In this document: positions 1 to 5,420 of the stretch, piece by piece
Numbering within the stretch: the first letter of the stretch is position 1
Layout: every line of letters starts with the position of its first letter
Virus record (IMG/VR): IMGVR_UViG_3300034105_000862
Span: 1-26,984 of that record
DNA: 26,984 bases
Direction: 5' to 3' (one strand)
Source of the DNA: a virus
Notes under the pieces: generated by a model
The model's input: the letters and a program-made list of their open reading frames with translations, nothing else
Databases searched by the model: none
What the model was told of the DNA's origin: nothing
Translations under genes and position numbers: made by a program

Positions 1-165
1 ATTGATAAGTTCTTTAAGGGTAACTCTGGTTGGAATAACGAAATGTTAAGTGACGTTGGTATTAATGAGAGGGAGCTTAGTGAGTATGCTGACTTACTAT
101 TAGGTATTCAAATTCGGGATTGCATAAAAGAAAATGGTCAATGTATATTTGAAGCTGAATTATAG
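1..165 (+). CDS. 3' end of an unknown phage protein (partial)
   Basis: Frame 1 is open from the window edge to TAG at 163-165 and gives 54 residues, with no start inside the window. The visible part is a polar, mixed alpha-type segment containing the words GWNNEMLSDV and LLLGIQIRDC. I do not recognise a family. It precedes the next small gene by four bases, as in an early phage operon. Confidence 0.6.
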   Translation: MDKFFKGNSGWNNEMLSDVGINERELSEYADLLLGIQIRDCIKENGQCIFEAEL

Positions 166-169
166 AGAT

Positions 170-388
170 ATGGATATAACTATAAACATATTAGAAGTGG
201 CAAGTGAGTTGGCTCATTCGGTTGTATGCGAACAATTTAACTATGACTCAGTTAACATATACGAAAGTGTTACTGATGCAGTTACAAACTACACAGATGA
301 AGCACAAGAACTTTTCAATGAGTGGTATGATTACTACTATGACTTTCTATTGGATCTAAGTATAAAAGATGAACAAGGTATTCAATAA
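170..388 (+). CDS. small acidic unknown phage protein
   Basis: This 72-residue protein begins MDITINILEVASELAH and is rich in D, E and Y, with a cluster of tyrosines near its C-terminus. The frame is also open from an ATG at 134, but that start lies inside the preceding gene. The ATG at 170 sits five bases after that gene's stop, so I prefer it. The 3' end overlaps the next ORF by about 20 bases. No family is recognised and no function is assigned. Confidence 0.55.
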   Translation: MDITINILEVASELAHSVVCEQFNYDSVNIYESVTDAVTNYTDEAQELFNEWYDYYYDFLLDLSIKDEQGIQ

Positions 389-749
389 TGCGACTGTAAG
401 ATTTAATCTAGGCAGAGGTAAGAACTATATGAAGTGGAAGATTACAACCAAGAGTGAGTCTGTATATATAGACCCATACGCATATAGTTTAATGATGGTA
501 AATGCTACACTAAAAAACAATGCCAATGTAGCAAAGAAAATAAAAGATGGGGCTAACAAGGCAGTATGTAGTTGGGTCAAGTGTGATGAAGTTATACTTG
601 ACCCTATAAGTGAGTGTTGCTCATTAAAGTCCACCATTAGTTATAACCCAAGAGTATCTCCATATTGGAGAGATGAAGAAAGTAATAACATAGATGGTTT
701 CAATTACAATATATTAATCACTATCAACAAACAAATTTTTAAATTATGA
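369..749 (+). CDS. unknown phage protein
   Basis: The frame is open for 126 residues from ATG 369. A second start at 429 (MKWKITTKSES) would remove the overlap with the upstream gene and is equally plausible. The protein has several cysteines in the middle (CSWVKCDEV, ECCSLKS) but no clear metal-binding spacing. Its stop overlaps the ATG of the next gene as ATGA, which implies translational coupling. The 3' end carries one copy of the dispersed 12-base word TCACTATCAACA (718-729). Function is unknown. Confidence 0.6.
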   Translation: MNKVFNNATVRFNLGRGKNYMKWKITTKSESVYIDPYAYSLMMVNATLKNNANVAKKIKDGANKAVCSWVKCDEVILDPISECCSLKSTISYNPRVSPYWRDEESNNIDGFNYNILITINKQIFKL

Positions 750-919
750 CACAAGAAACACTTGAAGAACACAATTATCTGCAAGGATTTATCAATCAGT
801 TTGAAGAAGAAGGAGAGCATCAAGAACTATCAAATGATGATTGGACTGTATCACAGTTTTTAAAATGGATGAAATTAAATAGCTTTAAAATTATAAAAAA
901 TGAAACAAGAAACACTTGA
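746..919 (+). CDS. 57-aa acidic unknown protein
   Basis: ATG 746 overlaps the previous stop (ATGA). The protein starts MTQETLEEHNYLQGF, is strongly acidic in the middle (QFEEEGEHQELSNDDW) and basic at the end. Its first eight codons are almost identical at DNA level to those of the next gene (one mismatch in 24 bases), so the two starts look like duplicates. The end overlaps the next gene by 20 bases in another frame. Function is unknown. Confidence 0.5.
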   Translation: MTQETLEEHNYLQGFINQFEEEGEHQELSNDDWTVSQFLKWMKLNSFKIIKNETRNT

Positions 920-1136
920 AGAAAAAGCCAAAGAATTTGACTTTGCCACTGGCAGATATGCATTTAAACAAGGTGCTAAATGGCAACAAAAAAATAACAC
1001 ATCAAAAGTAAACAGAGTTGAGGTAATACAACACTCAGACCCTTATAACGGCAGAGCGTATACAAATTACGACTGTAAAGATGTAGAGATAGAATTTCAA
1101 GATAATGGTAGAACACTTAAAATATTTTTAAAATGA
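900..1136 (+). CDS. small phage protein with FKQGAKWQQ motif
   Basis: This 78-residue protein begins MKQETLEEKAKEF and contains FKQGAKWQQKN at about residues 22-32. That resembles a widespread group of short Bacteroidota phage proteins in which a residue pattern like F..GAKWQ.E precedes a polar tail. The role of that group is unknown to me. It overlaps the following gene as ATGA (1133-1136). The assignment to the group is by eye and the function stays open. Confidence 0.6.
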   Translation: MKQETLEEKAKEFDFATGRYAFKQGAKWQQKNNTSKVNRVEVIQHSDPYNGRAYTNYDCKDVEIEFQDNGRTLKIFLK

Positions 1137-1327
1137 GAGTAGTACACTTTGATTTAATAGACAACATTGTATTCGATGGTATAGACCACAATGATTATCC
1201 AGACTTCTGTGATGCTTATATAGAATCTTGTGATTATGATGGAAAACCAGCAGACGAATACGAACTAGCCATAATAAATAACAATAGAGATTTCGTGTAT
1301 GACGAACTAATAGAACAAATATTTTAA
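1133..1327 (+). CDS. small acidic unknown phage protein
   Basis: This gene encodes 64 residues starting MRVVHFDLIDNIVFDG. It is very acidic, with D/E and Y throughout, and ends DELIEQIF. It is coupled to the preceding gene by an ATGA overlap. A - strand ORF covers the same bases, but it has no operon context and looks like a shadow. About 160 bases without a clear gene follow. No family is recognised. Confidence 0.6.
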   Translation: MRVVHFDLIDNIVFDGIDHNDYPDFCDAYIESCDYDGKPADEYELAIINNNRDFVYDELIEQIF

Positions 1328-1488
1328 TCAACTTAGAATTATAACAATCCTTCCCTAACCTGGAATGTAGGCACGTTAAATGGTCGTATCACTGTAAGTG
1401 TTTTAAGTTGAAGATTCATAGTAACTTACAAATTTAACGATGGTTTGACTGATGGAAAGACATCATTTTTTTTAATCAATATCAACAA

Positions 1489-1698
1489 ATGAAAAACGCA
1501 GAGCAAAAATATGCAACAAGATGTTTTAATAATTTAAAACAAGCAGAACTTTTTAAAATACGTTTAGGAGAATTATGCAAACAAACAATTAAGAAAGACA
1601 AACTTGGTAAATATAAAGTAAGATGGTTGATAGATAAATCAAGACCAATTGAAATTAACAGATATACAAGAAAATCAGAATTTAATCAATACAAATAA
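1489..1698 (+). CDS. small basic unknown phage protein
   Basis: This 69-residue lysine/arginine-rich protein begins MKNAEQKYATRCFNNLKQ and ends RKSEFNQYK. The start follows an A-rich leader that includes a one-mismatch copy of the dispersed word (TCAATATCAACA, 1476-1487). The high positive charge would fit nucleic-acid binding, but no fold or motif is visible. The next microprotein starts three bases after its stop. Confidence 0.55.
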   Translation: MKNAEQKYATRCFNNLKQAELFKIRLGELCKQTIKKDKLGKYKVRWLIDKSRPIEINRYTRKSEFNQYK

Positions 1699-1701
1699 AA
1701 T

Positions 1702-1827
1702 ATGGAGAAAGACCTTTTAAAAATCATTTTGCTTATATCAATATGCTATGCCATATTTGATTTTAGTTTGTTGTCATGCGTGGTAGCTGTAACATGCTTA
1801 ATATTAATAATATTTAATAATAAATAA
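1702..1827 (+). CDS. 41-aa single-span membrane microprotein
   Basis: The ORF from ATG 1702 to TAA 1827 encodes MEKDLLKI followed by a long hydrophobic stretch (about residues 6-38, rich in L, I, V, F and C) and ends FNNK. That is enough for one or two transmembrane passes. It begins three bases after the preceding stop, consistent with operon membership. Early phage membrane microproteins are often involved in host takeover, but nothing here shows the role. Confidence 0.5.
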   Translation: MEKDLLKIILLISICYAIFDFSLLSCVVAVTCLILIIFNNK

Positions 1828-1890
1828 CTAAAAAATTGTTGGATAGTCCAACATTATTACTTAATTTTACACTAATAAAAAATAGAACTT

Positions 1891-2001
1891 ATGGAAAGCG
1901 ATTGTTGTGGAGCATCTGAATGGATGGAAGATACTGGAATTTGTGGTGCGTGTGGAGAACATGCAGATTGGAATGACGAAGAAGATTCAATCAATGAGTA
2001 A
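1891..2001 (+). CDS. 36-aa cysteine-rich (zinc-knuckle-like) microprotein
   Basis: ATG 1891 opens a 36-residue protein, MESDCCGASEW, with a second cysteine pair as CGACGEHADW. The CC-x(n)-CxxC arrangement followed by H is like one structural zinc ribbon and is typical of tiny phage zinc proteins. The following gene starts inside its end: the bases ATGAGTAA at 1994-2001 contain both the next start and this stop. The out-of-frame open stretch from 1907 is then only a 5' extension of the next gene. Metal binding is inference. Confidence 0.55.
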   Translation: MESDCCGASEWMEDTGICGACGEHADWNDEEDSINE

Positions 2002-2218
2002 TATAGTAGAGTACACTAGACAACTACCGTTTCAACCCGAACAAAAAATGTTCAAGGCTAAATGGAGAAACCAAGAGTATCACTCTGACAATGTAGTTAA
2101 TATTGAGGAGTGGTTACAAGACAAAATAGATAATGTAGATTACTATGACCGTCTTGATGTAGCACAAGATAAAGCAATTAACTCCTTCTTTGATGGAACT
2201 AATACAAGTAAAGACTAA
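1994..2218 (+). CDS. small unknown phage protein
   Basis: The frame is open from 1907, but its first 29 codons lie over the zinc-knuckle microprotein. The start at 1994 (MSNIVEYTRQLPFQ) overlaps that gene's stop by eight bases and is preferred, giving 74 residues. The protein is polar with a WLQDKIDNVDYYDR segment and an acidic, serine-rich end. No family is recognised. Confidence 0.55.
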   Translation: MSNIVEYTRQLPFQPEQKMFKAKWRNQEYHSDNVVNIEEWLQDKIDNVDYYDRLDVAQDKAINSFFDGTNTSKD

Positions 2219-2219
2219 T

Positions 2220-2318
2220 ATGTATAAACATAATAGAAGACCACCTTCAATGCTGTTGTTAGCACAAGGTGTAGTAGCAATTATAATAGTAATAGTATTA
2301 ATTAAACACTTAAATTAA
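2220..2318 (+). CDS. 32-aa membrane microprotein
   Basis: ATG 2220 follows the preceding stop by one base. The peptide has a basic N-terminus (MYKHNRRPPS) followed by one hydrophobic segment, about residues 11-28 and rich in I, V and L. It ends KHLN, giving a typical N-in single-pass topology. Its last codons lie in a 24-base sequence repeated at 2615-2638. Function is unknown. Confidence 0.5.
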   Translation: MYKHNRRPPSMLLLAQGVVAIIIVIVLIKHLN

Positions 2319-2323
2319 AATGG
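2300..2323 (+). repeat. 24-base direct repeat at two gene junctions (copy 2 at 2615-2638)
   Basis: The sequence AATTAAACACTTAAAT-TAAAATGG (hyphen only for reading) occurs exactly at 2300-2323 and 2615-2638. Each copy contains the last codons of one gene, its stop, a short A-rich leader and the ATGG of the next gene. The upstream codons are read in different frames in the two copies (KHLN versus LNT endings). The identity is therefore at DNA level, as expected from duplication of a gene together with its translation-initiation leader. Confidence 0.85.
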
Positions 2324-2628
2324 GAGATTTTGCAGATGATTTAATGATGAGAGGTCTTGATGCAGAATTAAGATGGGAACATCACAATAATCATTACAAT
2401 GACATTCATTACACATGCTTATTGAAAAAATACCTAAAAGGTGATTTGCTTTGGTGCAAGAAAGATGGTAACAATGTGCTTATTCAGAATATGGATGATT
2501 CACATTTACAAAACTCAATATATTGGATAGATAATATGGGAAGAAACCAAACGACTTCAATACTTGAGATGAAAGATATATTACTAATAGAACAAAACAA
2601 AAGAAAATCATTAAAATTAAACACTTAA
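2320..2628 (+). CDS. unknown phage protein
   Basis: This 102-residue protein opens MGDFADDLMMRGLDAELRWE, an acidic amphipathic start, and has histidine-rich HHNNHYNDIHYTC at about residues 21-33. The central part (LLKKYLKGDLLWCKKDG) looks like a small mixed alpha/beta domain. It lies just before the ERF gene with a six-base gap, so it may be translated with the recombination module. No family is recognised. Confidence 0.6.
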   Translation: MGDFADDLMMRGLDAELRWEHHNNHYNDIHYTCLLKKYLKGDLLWCKKDGNNVLIQNMDDSHLQNSIYWIDNMGRNQTTSILEMKDILLIEQNKRKSLKLNT

Positions 2629-2634
2629 ATTAAA

Positions 2635-3285
2635 ATGGCAGTAGCAAAAAAGAATGAAGAGTCGTTAGGTTTGTATCAAAAGTTGTTAAAAATACAACAA
2701 GAGATCATTGGTCTTGGAAAAGACAGTAAGAGTTTTGGATACCAATACGTATCTGGCTCTAAGGTTATAGAACATATCAAGCCTCTTATGAATGAGTTTG
2801 GTTTGTTATTAAAGCAAGAGATTCTCAGTATAGAGAACACTAGGCAAGATTACAATGTAAAGAGTGGACCTAAGTCAGAGATACTTTCAAAAGTTATGAT
2901 GAAGTTTACTTGGATAGATGTAAACACTGGCGAGAGAGATGAGAACTTGTTCGGTGCAAATGGTCAGAATGATTGGGAGAAAGGTCTTGGTAGTGCATTA
3001 ACTTATGCAGAGAGATACTTCTTGTTGAAGTACTTCCATATCAATACAGATGAGGACGATATAGATAGCCCTACAAGAAAAAGAGAGGAAGCTCAAGCTA
3101 TCAAGAAACCATCACTATCAACAGAAAAAACCCCCATTGTCGATATGGCAAAGCTAAAAGAGTTGTTAGCTTCTAATAGAGAAAACACCTTAAAGCAATT
3201 GGCTTCTTCTAAGTTCTTGACTAAAGAACAAGTTAATAATCTTTTACTAAAGGAAAGTGATTTAATTGGTATTGAAATACGATAA
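2635..3285 (+). CDS. erf: ERF-family single-strand annealing protein
   Basis: This 216-residue protein would anneal complementary single strands during phage recombination, like P22 Erf. The family features are in order: an N-terminal KNEESLGLYQKLLKIQQEI helix, FGYQYVSGSKVIEHIKPLM (about residues 34-52), a beta-rich middle (KVMMKFTWIDVNTGE), and LGSALTYAERYFLLKYFHI ending in an acidic DEDDID (about 119-144). The C-terminal third is a variable linker and helix. The neighbours fit: a 5'-3' exonuclease and an SSB-like protein lie downstream and would supply and coat the single strands. One copy of the dispersed word TCACTATCAACA lies at 3112-3123. Confidence 0.85.
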   Translation: MAVAKKNEESLGLYQKLLKIQQEIIGLGKDSKSFGYQYVSGSKVIEHIKPLMNEFGLLLKQEILSIENTRQDYNVKSGPKSEILSKVMMKFTWIDVNTGERDENLFGANGQNDWEKGLGSALTYAERYFLLKYFHINTDEDDIDSPTRKREEAQAIKKPSLSTEKTPIVDMAKLKELLASNRENTLKQLASSKFLTKEQVNNLLLKESDLIGIEIR

Positions 3286-3288
3286 GAT

Positions 3289-3489
3289 ATGAAAGCTACA
3301 CACAAAGCCGTAAGCTTAATAACAGATGTAGGACTAATGAATAGTTCTTATGTAGTTGAAGAAGTTCAAAAGGTAATACAAGAGCTAATGCTAGTTACTT
3401 GCTCTTCTGCTGCTATTGACTCTATGAAATACTGGGAAAATGTCGACAAGCATATAGAGAAGTTAAAGAAGAAAATATGGATAGAGTAA
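3289..3489 (+). CDS. small unknown protein between ERF and exonuclease
   Basis: The protein has 66 residues starting MKATHKAVSLITDVGLM, is predicted helical, and ends in a basic run (EKLKKKIWIE). It starts three bases after the ERF stop and overlaps the exonuclease start by 13 bases, so it belongs to the recombination operon. No family is recognised. An accessory role in recombination is possible only by location. Confidence 0.6.
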   Translation: MKATHKAVSLITDVGLMNSSYVVEEVQKVIQELMLVTCSSAAIDSMKYWENVDKHIEKLKKKIWIE

Positions 3490-4184
3490 CTCTAATAGAT
3501 TGTGATAGTCTTCTATACAAAGGTATAGAGGACTTGGAGGAATATAAGGATAGGATAGATGACATTCTATCCACCATAATCCACGACACTAAATCAACGC
3601 ATTACAAGGCTTTTCTAGAGAGCAAGGGTAACAATACATTCAGAAAGATACTTAATCGCTTATATAAAGCCAATAGGGTGTCAAAAGACTTACCCGCAAA
3701 CTTTATAGAGATAAAGGATTACATAATTGAAACGTACAATCCATTCTTGAGCGTTGGTGTCGAGACAGATGATTCAATTGTAAGTACCTTAAAGCATGTG
3801 CAACAAGTATATCCATTGACTGATATTGTTATAGCTGCAAATGACAAGGATTACCTTACATTCCCTATAACCTACTATGATTTATATCATGGTAGGATTG
3901 GGGATATAAAGGTGGTATCTAAAGATGAGGCAGAGTATAACTTCTACAAGCAATTACTTATGGGAGATAGTGTAGATAATGTAAAAGGTATCAAGGGTAT
4001 AGGGCCTAAGGGAGCTTCCAAAGTATTGGACAACTCATCTAATCATTTCTTGAGTGTATGTAGGGAATATAAGAACGCTTACAAGGGTAAGTGGAAAGAC
4101 CAAATAAGACTTAACTACTTAATGTTAAAGCTTAGGGATGATGCAAGACCTTGTAAAGATTTTGAAAAAGTTGAATTTAATTAG
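3477..4184 (+). CDS. FEN-family 5'-3' exonuclease / flap endonuclease
   Basis: This 235-residue protein resembles the phage FEN nucleases (T5 exonuclease and T4 RNase H group). Acidic metal ligands are visible in the usual order: D8 and D10 (TLIDCDSLLY), E96, D98 and D99 (GVETDDSIV), D123 and D125 (AANDKDYLTF), and D164 and D167 (MGDSVDNVKG). A helix-hairpin-helix follows as GIKGIGPKGASKVL, about residues 171-184. It would remove RNA primers and 5' flaps and resect ends for the annealing protein. It overlaps the preceding gene by 13 bases and ends just before the RNA-rich block. Length is near the lower end for the family. Confidence 0.85.
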   Translation: MDRVTLIDCDSLLYKGIEDLEEYKDRIDDILSTIIHDTKSTHYKAFLESKGNNTFRKILNRLYKANRVSKDLPANFIEIKDYIIETYNPFLSVGVETDDSIVSTLKHVQQVYPLTDIVIAANDKDYLTFPITYYDLYHGRIGDIKVVSKDEAEYNFYKQLLMGDSVDNVKGIKGIGPKGASKVLDNSSNHFLSVCREYKNAYKGKWKDQIRLNYLMLKLRDDARPCKDFEKVEFN

Positions 4185-4204
4185 GTAGTTATATAAATAA
4201 TTAC

Positions 4205-4212
4205 TATATTTG
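4205..4212 (+). promoter_or_regulatory. Bacteroidota-type -7 box (TATATTTG)
   Basis: TATATTTG matches TAnnTTTG exactly and lies 20 bases after the exonuclease stop and 28 bases before the first tRNA-like element. That is the right place to start a transcript of the structured block. No good -33 TTTG is seen at the usual spacing, so it is only a candidate. Confidence 0.4.
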
Positions 4213-4240
4213 TTTTGGATTAGGGTGTTCCTGGTCGGTT

Positions 4241-4365
4241 AGCAAGGTGGTGGAATTGGTAGACACTAGAAAAACTGCACTGAGGTTAAGCGATCCTCAC
4301 GTTAATAAAAAAATTGATCAACGCTGGAGAGCGAAGGCTTGCAGGTTCGAGTCCTGTCCTTGCTT
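4241..4365 (+). tRNA. class II (Leu-type) tRNA-like element with an abnormal central region
   Basis: A perfect 7-bp acceptor is formed by AGCAAGG (4241-4247) and CCTTGCT (4358-4364). It is followed by a Leu-type D-arm TGGTGGAATTGGTAGACAC (4248-4266). The T-arm is GCAGG-TTCGAGT-CCTGT (4341-4357). A variable-arm-like hairpin CGCT-ggag-AGCG lies at 4322-4333. Between D-arm and variable arm there are about 54 bases where 19 are expected, and no 5-bp anticodon stem begins at the correct position. The only strong hairpin there is TGAGG-ttaagcgat-CCTCA (4280-4298), with a 9-base loop. It could be an intron-bearing or expanded tRNA-Leu, a decoy, or a decayed gene. No CCA is encoded. The anticodon cannot be assigned. 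Confidence 0.55.
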
Positions 4366-4442
4366 CGATGTTGGATAGCTACCAAATGAACTTAGTGGTA
4401 ATAACGGAAGAACCTAAGAGAGATTGACAAAAACTCCGTACA

Positions 4443-4576
4443 GATTGAGTGGCGGAATGGAGATGCAAAAAGCCAACTCGTAGTTGGAAGCGAGTTTAAA
4501 TAATACTAAACCAAAGTTCGTGGGTAGTGATTACACACCTGGCACTTTCAAACAGGTTCGAATCCTGTCTCAATCA
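4443..4576 (+). tRNA. second class II-like tRNA-like element with an enlarged centre
   Basis: The acceptor is GATTGAG (4443-4449) paired with CTCAATC (4569-4575), 7 bp perfect. The D-arm-like sequence is TGGCGGAATGGAGATGC (4450-4466). The T-arm is ACAGG-TTCGAAT-CCTGT (4552-4568), perfect. The centre is 85 bases, roughly twice the length of an anticodon arm plus long variable arm. It can fold as CCAA-CTCGTAG-TTGG, which has U33 and a purine at 37 and would read CGT. A competing fold is AACTCG/CGAGTT (4475-4480 with 4491-4496). The same combination of good ends and a strange middle as in the first element suggests a shared design or shared decay. Amino-acid identity is not assignable. Confidence 0.5.
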
Positions 4577-4713
4577 CAGCAGTTGCTTGATGTCAAATAT
4601 GTACAGCAACAGACATTGGAGAAATTTGGCTTCTCACGAATGTTAAGTCCTTTCTACGCAAAGAAGGTGTTGAGTACTTAAGAGAAGGAAGTTCCAACCT
4701 CAACAAATCGGTT

Positions 4714-4795
4714 AAACATTGAATACCTTTGTAAATTAACCCCGTATCGGAAGATTAACTAATAGTAGTGAAAATCTACAACGGGGTCAATGTTT
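4714..4795 (+). ncRNA. long three-segment hairpin
   Basis: Three nested perfect stems are visible: AAACATT/AATGTTT (4714-4720 with 4789-4795), ACCCCGT/ACGGGGT (4739-4745 with 4781-4787) and AGATT/AATCT (4752-4756 with 4773-4777). The ACCCCGT stem is GC-rich in an AT-rich neighbourhood. There is no T-run after it, so it is not an ordinary terminator. An internal segment contains a -7 box-like TACCTTTG. It is likely part of a structured RNA. Confidence 0.5.
4724..4731 (+). promoter_or_regulatory. possible -7 box (TACCTTTG) inside the RNA block
   Basis: This is an exact TAnnTTTG match in the middle of the structured block, upstream of the GC-rich hairpin and three-way junction. No -33 element is visible and the motif is not rare in AT-rich DNA, so the call is weak. 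Confidence 0.25.
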
Positions 4796-4823
4796 ACATA
4801 AAGATACTATCAGTAATGGTAGA

Positions 4824-4887
4824 ACGTGAGTTGCCTTGAGAAAGCAATGTCCTATAAAAAGAGAGTCATCAGGATCTCTACTCACGT
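4824..4887 (+). ncRNA. three-way-junction RNA element
   Basis: An 8-bp closing stem ACGTGAGT/ACTCACGT (4824-4831 with 4880-4887) encloses two hairpins. These are TTGC-cttgagaaa-GCAA (4831-4847, sharing one base with the outer stem) and AGAGA-gtcatcagga-TCTCT (4860-4879), the latter abutting the outer stem directly. The geometry is that of a compact folded RNA, not of a terminator. The first hairpin loop, TTGAGAA, resembles an anticodon loop, and the preceding CTATC-agtaat-GGTAG hairpin resembles a D-arm, but no T-arm is present. Function is unknown. Confidence 0.5.
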
Positions 4888-4903
4888 AATGAGCTCTCAG
4901 CAA

Positions 4904-4961
4904 GTAGTTTGAAAAGCAATGCAGATTTAAAACTTTAACGAGCCTTACAATCTAGAACTAC
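4904..4961 (+). ncRNA. two-stem hairpin
   Basis: GTAGTTT pairs with GAACTAC (4904-4910 with 4955-4961, one G-U). AGATT inside it pairs with AATCT (4923-4927 with 4949-4953). The inner AGATT/AATCT stem is the same as that of the 4714-4795 hairpin. It lies between the three-way junction and the SSB-like gene. Confidence 0.4.
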
Positions 4962-5075
4962 GTGACCCTACTCTTATGTAAGTCTTTAATAGCAACAAGA
5001 AAGAGGGTACTAATAAACTGAATAGCTGACAGCAGTAAAACAAGGTAGGCAGAAACACATAAATAAAACAACATT

Positions 5076-5360
5076 ATGTCAAAATTATTGAGCGTGTCAT
5101 TAGATGTCACAAAGATTAACAAGTCGGAATTGATTACGGGTGCAAAAGGAACGTACCTAAATTTAACTATCTCGTTAAATGATGAGGAAGATAAGTTTGG
5201 TAACACGGTGTCTGCTTGGCAATCACAGAGTAAAGAACAGAGAGAGGCTAAAGAAGACCGAAACTTCTTGGGTAATGGTAAAATCCTATTCGATGGAGAT
5301 GCTGGAAAGAAACCAACAGTTAAGAAAGCTATGGCAGTAGAAGATTCTCTCCCATTTTAA
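5076..5360 (+). CDS. ssb: single-stranded DNA-binding-like protein
   Basis: This 94-residue protein has a short beta-rich body (LLSVSLDVTKINKSELI, GTYLNLTISLNDEEDKFG) and a variable linker. It ends in DSLPF, the acidic-hydrophobic tip (like DDDIPF) with which bacterial and phage SSBs recruit partner proteins. It is shorter than bacterial SSB and the OB fold is inferred, not proven. Its position between the FEN nuclease/ERF genes and the replication genes fits coating of single strands. A terminator hairpin follows 22 bases after the stop. Confidence 0.65.
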   Translation: MSKLLSVSLDVTKINKSELITGAKGTYLNLTISLNDEEDKFGNTVSAWQSQSKEQREAKEDRNFLGNGKILFDGDAGKKPTVKKAMAVEDSLPF

Positions 5361-5382
5361 AATTACAAATATCACTATCAAC

Positions 5383-5410
5383 AAAAGCCTCATTAATTTG
5401 GGGCTTTTTA
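5383..5410 (+). terminator. intrinsic terminator after the SSB-like gene
   Basis: AAAAGCCTC (5383-5391) pairs with GGGGCTTTT (5400-5408), with one T-G pair and an 8-base loop, and the T-run TTTTT directly follows the GC part. The A-run on the left makes it potentially bidirectional. It overlaps the end of a copy of the dispersed word (5372-5383). Confidence 0.7.
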
Positions 5411-5420
5411 ATCTAATCTA

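Larger units (their letters stand above)
4185..5075 (+). other. 890-base block without a convincing gene, dense in RNA-like structure
   Basis: No ORF here fits the tight gene spacing seen elsewhere. The longest (65 codons, 4484-4681) runs through the second tRNA-like element and looks accidental. The block contains two tRNA-like elements, then hairpins at 4582-4610 (GTTGC/GCAAC), 4613-4643 (ACATT/AATGT around GAGAA-ATTTGGC-TTCTC), 4668-4705 (TGTTGAG/CTCAACA), 4714-4795, a three-way junction 4824-4887, 4904-4961, and 4965-5008 (ACCCT/AGGGT). -7 promoter boxes precede the block (4205) and its second half (4724). I interpret it as one or two non-coding transcripts; this is inference from pairing only. 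Confidence 0.6.

Noticed and set aside
425-637. - strand ORFs over the early genes (also 1128-1331, 3093-3305, 4958-5206, 9740-10027, 11108-11338, 12574-12765, 13578-13907, 14928-15143)
   Set aside because: All lie opposite well-supported + strand genes and lack promoters, coupling or recognisable products.
1328-1488. Possible short cysteine/histidine-rich frame (words ECRHVKWSYHCKCF) without ATG
   Set aside because: It has no ATG and only a CTG start and is about 25 codons long; it could be a remnant of a zinc protein but the evidence is too thin. No other structure is seen in this gap.
4484-4681. 65-codon ORF in the RNA block
   Set aside because: It runs through the acceptor and T-arm of the second tRNA-like element, has no operon overlap and no family-like sequence.
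4241-5060. Group I intron or tmRNA as an explanation for the RNA block
   Set aside because: I could not find the conserved group I core segments, and there is no tag reading frame or tmRNA-type D-domain; the inserts within the tRNA-like elements are also too short for a self-splicing intron.
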